From Paraglomus occultum (Eukaryota; Glomeromycota; Glomeromycetes; Paraglomerales; Paraglomeraceae), in contig CAJVPJ010001067.1 of assembly GCA_910592205.1 (NCBI GenBank), positions 1 through 12,685 of the forward strand: 12,685 nucleotides of DNA. Direction: 5' to 3'. The notes beneath the pieces are model-generated. The model did no database searches. It saw only the letters and a list, made by a program, of their open reading frames with translations, and was not told the DNA's origin. The position numbers and the translations under genes were made by a program. This document shows positions 1-7,274 of this stretch, one piece after another; within the stretch, counting starts at the first letter, position 1, and each line of letters starts with the position of its first letter.

Positions 1-2
1 AT

Positions 3-651
3 CTTGGTGATTGTTATGAGCATGGAACTGGAATAGAAAGGGATGAACAAAAGGCAGTTGAATGGTATCAAAAAGCTGCTGAACAAGGTAATGTTTATGC
101 ACAATGTAATCTTGCTTTGTGTTATAAAAATGGAACTGGAGTAGAAAAGAATGAACAAAAGGCAGTTGAATGGTATCAAAAGGCTGCTGAACAAGGATAT
201 GATAAGGCATTATATAACCTTGGTGTGTGTTATGCAAATGGAACTGGAGTAGAAAGAAATGAACAAAAGGCAGTTGAATGGTATCAAAAAGCTGCTGAAC
301 TAGGATATACTGATGCACAATATAATCTTGGTATGCGTTATGCAAATGGAACTGGAATAGAAAAAGATGAACAAAAGGCAGTTGAGTGGTATCAATTAGC
401 TGCTAAAAAGGGAAATGTTCTTGCACAACATACTCTTGGTGTTTGTTATAAAAATGGAATTGGTGTAGGAAAAAATGAACAAAATGCAGTTGAATGGTAT
501 CAAAAAGCAGCTGACCAAGGATATGCTCATGCACAATATAATCTTGGTAATTGTTATTATTATGGGATGGGGAGTAGAAAAGAATGAACAAAAGGCTGAT
601 GAATGGTATCAAAAAGCAGCTGATCAAGGAAATTCTTATGCCATTGGTTGG
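3..651 (+). repeat. Sel1 coding array, six 108-nt units
   Basis: Tandem 108-nt units begin at roughly 3, 111, 219, 327, 435 and 543. They differ mainly at the residues just before and after the conserved EWYQKAA block. Nucleotide identity between units is high, which suggests recent unit duplication or gene conversion. The last unit carries the one-base insertion. Confidence 0.9.
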
Positions 652-1035
652 TATTCACATTATAATTCTTGGAGAAGAGTGGGCAAGAACAAACAAATGA
701 TAGCTGCAAAACTAATAGAACCATATAGATCTTATCCTATAACAAAAAATAGAATACAAGAATATGTGCATTTTACTTCAGATGATGAAAGTTTACTCTC
801 AGATTATGAGATGTTCTGGTCAGAAAATACACAGCTAACATCAGATAATAAGGCCTCCAGGTTAATATCACAGTACCACCAACATTTGACTTCAGATGAT
901 GAGAAATCCAGGTTAGAAAATCCACAGTCAACATTAGATAATAAGGCATCCAGCACCACATTGGCAAGGTTAAGGAGGTGGTGCCAGCTACTAGTCAAAA
1001 ACTCAGATCTGAGAACTAGAAAACTAGAAAACTAG
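3..1035 (+). CDS. Sel1-repeat protein, 3' part, with an apparent frameshift
   Basis: The frame is open from the left edge, so the 5' end lies outside the window. Six consecutive 36-residue (108-nt) Sel1/TPR-like units are visible between positions 3 and about 651. Each has the pattern LGxCYxxGTGVEKNEQKAVE followed by WYQKAAEQG. Sel1 units form paired-helix solenoids that act as protein-interaction scaffolds. The first frame stops at 585-587, but the neighbouring frame carries the rest of unit six (VEKNEQKADEWYQKAADQG) and runs on to a stop at 1033-1035. Against the other units, unit six has one extra base within 564-572 (GGGATGGGG), which causes the shift. After the array come about 120 non-repeat residues rich in Ser and Asp. 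If the extra base is real, the chain ends inside unit six. If it is an assembly error, this is one intact 3' end. The fungal Sel1 assignment is firm; the partner and function are unknown. Confidence 0.85.
770..960 (+). repeat. Ser/Asp-rich diverged repeats in the Sel1 protein tail
   Basis: The tail frame has recurring acidic motifs: FTSDDESLLSDYE, LTSDNKASRL, LTSDDEKSRLENPQ and STLDNKASS. The DNA repeats too: the segment at about 838-860 (agataataaggcctccag) is nearly repeated at about 934-952. The encoded stretch looks disordered and acidic. It may be a phosphorylatable tail, but no known domain is recognised. Confidence 0.6.
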
Positions 1036-1130
1036 AGAACCTGGAAATTTCAGAGTCTGAGAACCTGAGAACCTGAGAACCTGAGAACCTGAGAATTTTA
1101 GAACCTGAGATCTTGAGACCTGAGATGATT
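1010..1130. repeat. 8-nt minisatellite (ctgagaac) with diverged flanks
   Basis: Positions 1057-1096 hold four exact copies and one near copy of ctgagaac. On the left the period of 8 continues in altered form (aaaactag, about 1014-1036), and on the right as gaacctgagatcttgagacctgag. The stop codon of the Sel1 tail (1033-1035) lies inside the left part. Because 8 is not a multiple of 3, changes in copy number would shift any reading frame through it. Confidence 0.85.
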
Positions 1131-1139
1131 TCTTACCAT

Positions 1140-1798
1140 ATATAGTAATAGTATTTTACATTTATACATGGAAAACCAACATTTCACAGTATCTCAGTAC
1201 CTCACACTTTAGTACCTCAGTATTACTTAGTCTGTCTGTTTTGTAACTTGGTTTACAGCTCAAAGTCAAGCATTTGGTTACAAGTTAGTTGATTATACAT
1301 TATCTTATCAGGTACTAATAATACAATAATATTTATTAGTCTCATTAATCCGAAGTCCAATATAAATAGTACAAAGCTTAACTTTAACGAGTTTCTCTTC
1401 ATAGACCGGATCTATTATAATTATGGAACTTAACTTTATTTATTATTTATTATTCTAACAAGTAATTTATTTAATTCGCGCACATCGATATATAAGCTTT
1501 GTAAACATAATCACTATTAATAAATTGGTGACCAAAATTTTCTTCGGTAAGAGGAATTCGAATTAACGATATTAATATTCGGATTAATATTAACGCGAAT
1601 TCGGAGTAACGAAGTTGACTGTATATACTAACTACTGATCGGTCACACACAATCGATTGTGTATTAGTATACGATTTTATTATAAAAATTACAATGCATG
1701 GGAAGCGTAGTTAGATATCGGTAGTAGTAGTATCACAAACATAGGGGACCTCTTATCGTTATATGAAAAGCCATATTAATATTCGAAGTTTTTTTTTG
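1140..1798. other. Gene-free AT-rich stretch, possible retroelement scrap
   Basis: No credible coding frame is seen. A TATA-like tataaatag lies at about 1361. About 165 bases downstream, at roughly 1525-1534, is attggtgacc, which resembles the boundary between an LTR and a tRNA primer-binding site. No gag or pol sequence and no matching second LTR were found, so this is only a weak suggestion of a solo LTR or leader. Confidence 0.25.
1554..1602. repeat. 49-bp imperfect AT-rich palindrome
   Basis: GAATTC occurs at both ends (1554-1559 and 1597-1602). The core has an exact 8-bp inverted pair, ATATTAAT (1569-1576) and ATTAATAT (1583-1590), around a 6-nt centre attcgg. The intermediate arms match only in part. 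It could extrude as a cruciform; its role is unknown. Confidence 0.65.
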
Positions 1799-2241
1799 TG
1801 CCGATCATTGCCGATCATTGCCGATCACTTTCAATAGTAAAAAAACGCAAACTTCAAATCCCTAAGGTTTTTGAAGGAAGCAAGCTAACTATATCAATAC
1901 TTGCGCTATAAAAAAATGTAGTTATTTTTTAATTTTCTAATAAAAAATTGGAGAAATATTAATTAAAAGAAATTTTACGTTTGAAGAAAACAAGCTACGC
2001 TAATAAAAGCTATGCCCTAACACGCACTTTACAAGAAATAATACTACTATTTCGTTTCCCTTGAGTGTAAAATTTCTTTTATTTAATATCTTTTTATAAA
2101 AAATTAAAAAGTAACCATATTTTCTTATAGCGCAAGTGCTATACTGTGTATTGGTATAGTCTTTATGAGCATGGCTTGCTTCCTTCAAAAACCTGAAGTT
2201 TGCGTTTTTTCACTATTGAATCGGCAAGTGATCGGCAATGA
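1799..2241. mobile_element. Fold-back / MITE-like element with long inverted arms
   Basis: The left arm (from 1799) and the reverse complement of the right arm (to 2241) align over most of their length. Shared blocks include TCAATAGTxAAAAAACGCAA, GGTTTTTGAAGGAAGCAAGC, ACTTGCGCTATAA and AAAAGAAATTTTAC. Only about 60-90 bases in the middle (roughly 1985-2060) are unpaired. The outer tips carry copies of the 10-mer cattgccgat, about three on the left and two on the right, which is typical of fold-back elements. No transposase frame is present, so it would be non-autonomous. No clear target-site duplication is visible. The arms differ by small indels, so the copy is not brand new. Confidence 0.75.
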
Positions 2242-2245
2242 TAAA

Positions 2246-2607
2246 AATAGAATTAGACCCCTGAGAAAAACAGACAACTGACGCTAAATCGAGTAATAAG
2301 CATCTCTCTTTATCGTTATGGCTTCTCAGCGGACAGATTAGTTTGCAGTCTGCAGCGTTAGTTCAGAGTATATCTTTTTCCGAACAACTTTTTGAAGGGA
2401 AAGAAGATATGTATGAGTAAAGCGAGAGGACAGCGAAATCTGAGACCGTGACTAAAATTTGTTTATATACTTTGGAATATAACTCACTGCAACAAATAAG
2501 AGTCTACATAAGTACTAGCTGTAGTTTTTTGTCAGTAACGGGTTAGGGTTGTGGTACCTTGCAAGAGCGTCAAATTGATTCTTTTACGTATTGATGATGT
2601 TTGATTA
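2246..2607. other. Intergenic stretch, nothing recognised
   Basis: Frames are short and broken on both strands. I saw no repeat, RNA gene or protein motif that I can support. Confidence 0.5.
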
Positions 2608-3160
2608 AAATGTGAGCATTAGATTCCTGGTTGTTGAGTTACGACAAAAATTGATTTCGCGTCTTTGAATGATCAAAACCAAGCGGTATGGTCAAATTTA
2701 ATATTATGTGTCAATTTTTTACACCCACGTTGGTAACGTTATCATTAACAAGTATGTGAGTTTCATGAGCATTGGACGACTGTTGTTAATGAGTGACGAC
2801 AAAAATTGATTTCGCGTCTTTGAAGGATCAAACCAAGCCGTATGGTCAAATTTAATATTATGTGTCAATTTTTTACACACACGTTGGTAACGGTTATCAT
2901 TAACAAGTATGTGAGTTTCATAAGCATTGGATGCCTGGTTGCTGAGTTGTTAATGAGTGACGACGAAAATTGATTTCACGTCTTCAAAGAATCAAACCAA
3001 CCGGTATAGTCAAATTCAAATTGTATTAAATATTTTGTGTCAATTTTTACACACACATGGACATTAACAAGTGTGTGAGTTTCATGGCATCGGATTCCTG
3101 TTGTTGAGTTAGTAACGATTAGCGACGAAAATATCTCGCGTCTAACCTTTATGTCCTTAA
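2608..3160. repeat. ~155-164-bp tandem repeat, about 3.3 copies
   Basis: The landmark ttgatttcgcgtc recurs at 2651, 2806 and 2970 (as ttgatttcacgtc), and in decayed form near 3130. Other shared landmarks are ggtatggtcaaatttaatat, tgtgtcaattttttacac, cattaacaagtatgtgagtt and gagtgacgac. Spacing is 155, then 164, then about 161 bases. Divergence rises to the right. The start is a half copy at about 2608-2650. No frame is conserved through the units, so this is satellite-like rather than coding. Confidence 0.85.
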
Positions 3161-3189
3161 AGCAGACGTGCATTGACGATGATACAATT

Positions 3190-4170
3190 CTTAAGAGAGA
3201 GTAACATGATGAGCGGCCTTTAGAAGTGTGTAAGAGAAACAAGACTTACAGATCTTGGGAGTGTATGTTGGTATTTCGTCAAGAATAACAGCAATATCAA
3301 CGATTACAATCAAGCCTGATGACTCAAATCTGCCAAACTTATCAATAATATATCGCCCAGCGCTCAGCTTCAATCCTCGCCATATCATCAAGAGCTGATC
3401 GAATATGCAACATTGTAGATGCATCGTCACTTACCGACAGGCGTGCCAATAATACTTGCGAAGTCCGCCGATAGACAATTACAACGAAAAGACATCGATG
3501 TACATGTTTCTTGCTTTACATTTTATGCTGATGTCTTCGTAACCCCTCCCGTTGAGCCTCTACCTTGTCTTGACCGTCCACTCGATGCACATGTTTGACT
3601 GACTTATCATACATCTTCCAAATCCATCGTTATTGCATCCTCGAGATCATCCCTTTCCACGTCTGCGTAAAAGCTCTCCACGATTATTATGATTCCTCGT
3701 TTTAAAAGATAGGGTTCAGCTGTCTCGCGAGCTTTGACTGACGCTTTTCGTTGTCTTGCAGGGCGTCTGCTTGCTTTTCGTTTGCTTTCCACTACATCTT
3801 TTGGTAATACTCTCTGGAAGGGAGAAATCGCCTGTAGGATATTATAACCGGAAACAGTGAAGTTGTATTCTGTGTGGTGTTGATAATGACAACGATGAGG
3901 ATTTGACGTGATGTCGGTGATGCTGAGACTGTTGATGACGACGACGACGACGACGACGGAGGTAGTGATAACTCCATTACGGATGAGGGTATAAAATTAG
4001 AAAGAGTTGTAGTGGAGTAGATGATGGGTATTGGTAGAGCGCAGTTATGTTATCTGCTGAAGATGGTGGGGAAACGATTGGGAGGTTCGCGTTGGTATTG
4101 GTGTCGGGGGTCGGTGTTGGCGCAGCCGGGGTTGGAGTAGAAGTTTGGGACGAAGGAACAGTGTTTGCAA
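3190..4170 (-). pseudogene. Unrecognised Ser/Thr/Pro-rich coding relic
   Basis: On the minus strand, open segments in different frames follow one another. From about 4170 to 3980 there is a Pro/Thr/Ser-rich frame (QTSTPTPAAPTPTPDTNTN). A shifted frame at about 4030-3792 continues with a poly-Ser run encoded by the GAC triplet repeat. A third frame, open from about 3996 to the stop at 3607, gives a basic tail (SPFQRVLPKDVVESKRKASR, then PARQRKASVKARETAEPYLL). A further open piece at about 3440-3350 reads DDASTMLHIRSALDDMARIE. The pattern looks like a frameshifted gene with a low-complexity linker and a basic C-terminal region. I do not recognise the family. A multi-intron live gene cannot be excluded, but the in-frame stops and frame changes favour decay. 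Confidence 0.4.
3937..3957. repeat. (GAC)7 microsatellite
   Basis: Seven exact GAC triplets. On the minus strand they read as poly-Ser (TCG) or poly-Val (GTC) depending on frame, inside the Ser/Thr/Pro-rich relic. Confidence 0.95.
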
Positions 4171-4754
4171 AAGAGAGACAGATGAGATGAATTTTAATAA
4201 AAATGAGAAATATTATAGTTAATCAATTGCACAGTTATTATGTCATGAATTGACACTTGTATGATCATGTCGCTCGCATAATGAAAGAGTATAGCTTCAA
4301 GCATGATCTCATATTCTGATAAGTATTTATCATCCTACACTAGCCACCGAAACAACTCATCGTACCTCACTTGCGATCAAATTATCCACATTCCAATCAA
4401 CCATAACAGTTACATTTCCAACCCAGACAACCTTTCCCGATAGTCATTTCCCTCTTATCATCTCCATACGCACAAGCAAGCCAATACTCACTGGTCAAAG
4501 CCGCTAAAGAAGCCGACGAGCTTCAATAAGACTTCTCATCTCCTCGGGCGAATTTGACGCCTGTGCAGCCGAGATTGATTATAAGGACTGAATCCTTTTC
4601 ATTCCTTGATTACGTGTACACTCACTTTCGCTGATCAAAAAGTCCCGAAGTTGATAAAGCGGTAGTGTCTACGTTACACATAGATTTTCATACGTGGAAT
4701 ACAGGAATACATTTTGCTGAAGAGAGTGTGACTTGGTGCTCCGGCATTTAAGAA
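4171..4754. other. Gene-poor stretch with a C-rich plus strand segment
   Basis: Between about 4330 and 4500 the plus strand is markedly richer in C than in G. It holds a Thr/Ser/Pro-rich open run of nearly 60 codons ending at a stop near 4507. It lies just upstream of the WD40 relic and could be a remnant of that gene's disordered N-terminal part. No motif proves this. Confidence 0.25.
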
Positions 4755-6200
4755 TATCATGGACATACTGCCGACTGTTAGATCTAGGTCTGTAATATCT
4801 TCATATGAAGAGGAGAGATGACGGAATATGGCTTGTTTTGTACTGAAATTTCACCTGTTTTATTTTCAGAACAATCTTCGTATAATTAAATAAGAATGAA
4901 ATAACGACATTCCGCATAACTTTAATAAGTACGTTTGTTATAGATTATTGCATATAACGCGCTCGGAATGTCTACTTTGCTGATTTTGTTACCGCGATTG
5001 CATTTCACCCGAAGGTACTAATAGGGTTACATTCAGAATGATTATGTGAAATTTGGGGCGTCAGTATTGTTAACCTGTCCATGGTTTTAACTTCTGGTTG
5101 GTTCAGAAGTGGTTCCTTTTTGCTCAACCAGTCTTGTTGCAAATATGACATCCTTTTCCTTGATACTGAATGCATTGGACATTCTTGCGTAGGTATTTGA
5201 CTTGGGGCAAAAAGATGTTTAATATATACACAGAGCTTTCCCCAACGTATTGAATCCGGATTCACTGGTCTCGTAATATCTCTATTTATACGCTTAGAAT
5301 ACTGATTGATGCTCCTATGCATGAACATTCATTCGCTTATGGGATATTTCTGACAAGAAAGTTACTGGATTTTTTACCAGATGGCAGGATTCTGTGACCG
5401 GAAGTTTTATTGGCTGTTTGTCTATTTACGAAATAAAGTATAATACACAATACAGGTCAAAAGCGCTCGTGGTAGAAATTCTAAGGGAAAGAATATTTCA
5501 GGTATTGAGGCAATGACAAGCACTTACCTGGACAAGGCAAGGTATTTTATCAAACTCTAGAATGTTCCAATAACAAGTTAATAAAGTACTGATTGAGACT
5601 TCTTGTCTTGTTTGTAGCTTCCTATGATTCACGTATACGTCTTTATAACATGCGTGACAAATCGCTGAAATGCAAGAAGTTGGAGATCAAATACGTGCTA
5701 CGTTTAGGTACCGCATCCTTATTATTCATAAATCGTTCGTATGTTTCTCCGTACTTATCTAGCTCGTTAAACATAGTACTGAATGGGCAATATATTATTT
5801 GTGAATCAGAAGATCGGAGCCAGTGTACGTACCTATGGAAGACTGACCAGTCGAAAATGCGTACGTCAAAGAGTAATGGAAGTGGATTCCTGCCGAAGAA
5901 GATAAATTGAGCTACGAGTATTTTAAGGTAATAAGGCATGTGTTTTTAATATATATACCATGCGCATGATTGATTGCAATAATAATAACGTTTTTTTAAT
6001 CCGTCATAGTAACTGTTACCGTATTTGCACGAAAAGACTGATAGCACAGTACGTGACCCAATCCTTGCCCGAACGCAAGATAACGCTGAAAAAGACTCAG
6101 GATCGCCAACCTATCCGGACGGCAATATCATTGCGTGTCGATTACAGTGGGCGGTATCAAATTTTCCGTAATGATTGTGCGTACTATCCCCAACCAAGAT
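4755..6200 (+). pseudogene. WDR44/YMR102C-type WD40-repeat pseudogene, introns retained
   Basis: Pieces of a WD40 protein appear in the right order but in changing frames. YHGHTAD (4755) is followed one base out by LLDLGL. Next come LLHITRSECL (about 4943), DFVTAIAFHPK (4982-5014), DFLPDGR (5368), VTGSFIGCLSIYEIKYNTQ (5394), NISGIEAM (5492), ASYDSRIRLYNMRDKSLKCK (5617), GQYIICESEDR (about 5787), DKLSYEYFK (about 5901) and DYSGRYQIFRN (about 6139). This series matches the C-terminal propeller of WDR44-like proteins, which in animals bind Rab11 and in yeast are poorly known. At least four frame changes or stops break it. Splice-like edges remain (AAG then GTACTA at 5015; TTTGTAG before 5617), so it arose by genomic duplication rather than retrocopying. 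Family assignment is from memory of the motifs. Confidence 0.75.
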
Positions 6201-6369
6201 CCGAGTAATGTTTTCAAGAGCAGTATCGTGTAAATATAACGGATTTAAAGTCATGCAATGTATTACTTTATTACCTATGATATACGCATTCGCTATTATT
6301 AGTTACCAATAGCGTCGGTGAGCGTCACTACGTTAATATTAATATGGTTATTTAGAGTTTCTATACACG

Positions 6370-6660
6370 CACATATATATGTCCATTGATCCAGATGTAG
6401 AGCCAAGTCCTCTTCGAATCTTGCTGAAATTATTAATTGCTTTAGGTTGGGTTTCAATATTTCTGTAATTTAAACATCTCCATATTATAGCATTAACTGA
6501 CCATTTCTTCACTGGGGGTGCGTCGTCAGATATAACAATCATTTTCCCCTGTATTAGTATTCTTTGCCAACGTGCTGCTTCAACATTGCTGCTTTAGCAT
6601 GGCCCATGTGCAAATTACCACCGGCCTCTTGTGGGAAGCGGGTGGCCCCCTTCGTCTTAT
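6370..6660 (-). pseudogene. Glutamyl-tRNA synthetase (cytosolic type) pseudogene fragment
   Basis: Reading the minus strand from 6652 gives TRFPQEAGGNLHMGHAKAAM, which matches the class I GluRS entry motif (TRFPPE.SG.LH.GHAKAA). HMGH at 6610-6599 corresponds to the HIGH ATP-binding box. An in-frame TAA follows at 6556-6554. Shifted by one base near the ggggaaaat run (6549-6541), the next piece reads KMIVISDDAPPVKK, as in the family's K.I.RFDDTNP.KE. A later piece in another frame (from 6415) reads EEDLALHLDQWTYI, matching the LEDL..LG...D..TYTSDYF segment. The intact enzyme charges tRNA-Glu. This copy is only about 290 bp, with a stop and at least two shifts, so it cannot work. Confidence 0.8.
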
Positions 6661-6699
6661 TTTGCGTCGATTAAATAAAGGTTCATTTTTGTCGCTTTC

Positions 6700-7270
6700 A
6701 AACGACCAGTCATTGTTGTCGTTGGGTGGTGTGCAGCTGAGTTAGTATTGACCTCGCGGTTGCCTGTTTTTATTTTCCCTTGATAACCCGGCTTACTACC
6801 ACGTACAGGAACTATAAGAACGAAATTTAACAATAGTGGTTGATAGTCAGGTCAACTTATTATTATGTTATAAAGTATTTTGCACACAATTTCCTTAATC
6901 TAATGAAAAGTGGACAGACTCAACGAATAAATATATCTATATCTAATAGTAATATTAATAGAATTCTCGTTTAAACAATTGGGATAATACTATTATCAAT
7001 TTCACGATGGAAGTAAATACAACTTCCTAAGATATCACTATGATTTTGTTCAGAACAGCATAGTATATGCTTATTAGTAGTTGACTTAAATACAGGAACA
7101 CATTTTTCCGAAGGAAGCACTATACTTGTAAATGCACTATTACATCGTCGACTTGAAAACAGAGCTTGATAAGCTTCCGATCGTATCTGCTTGATTTTGT
7201 TTTTAAGTTTAAATTCGATTTCACCATATTGCCGGTCATCTGGAATGATACTATTAATTTTTGCTCATAA
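6700..7270. other. Intergenic stretch, nothing recognised
   Basis: Only short broken frames are seen on either strand. The part near 6720-6800 could hold more of the GluRS relic upstream of its HIGH-box region, but no motif supports that. The downstream part is AT-rich and forms the 3' flank of the minus-strand gene. Confidence 0.4.
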
Positions 7271-7274
7271 GTAA

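Noticed and set aside
403-627. Minus-strand frame across the left Sel1 array
   Set aside because: It is the antisense shadow of the 108-nt Sel1 repeats, and the same type of shadow appears at 12297-12683.
2000-2188. Minus-strand 62-codon frame
   Set aside because: It lies in the loop and right arm of the fold-back element and has no protein-like motif.
5090-5130. Plus-strand WFRSGSFLL as a further WD40 blade (DLSWSKNGFLL type)
   Set aside because: It lies after DFVTAIAFHPK, the wrong order for the family, so the likeness may be chance.
5005-5328. Minus-strand 107-codon frame
   Set aside because: It is opposite the plus-strand WD40 relic, has no recognisable motif, and the flanking plus-strand motifs explain the region better.
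5643-5939. Minus-strand 98-codon frame
   Set aside because: It is antisense to the WD40 motifs DSRIRLY and GQYIICESEDR.
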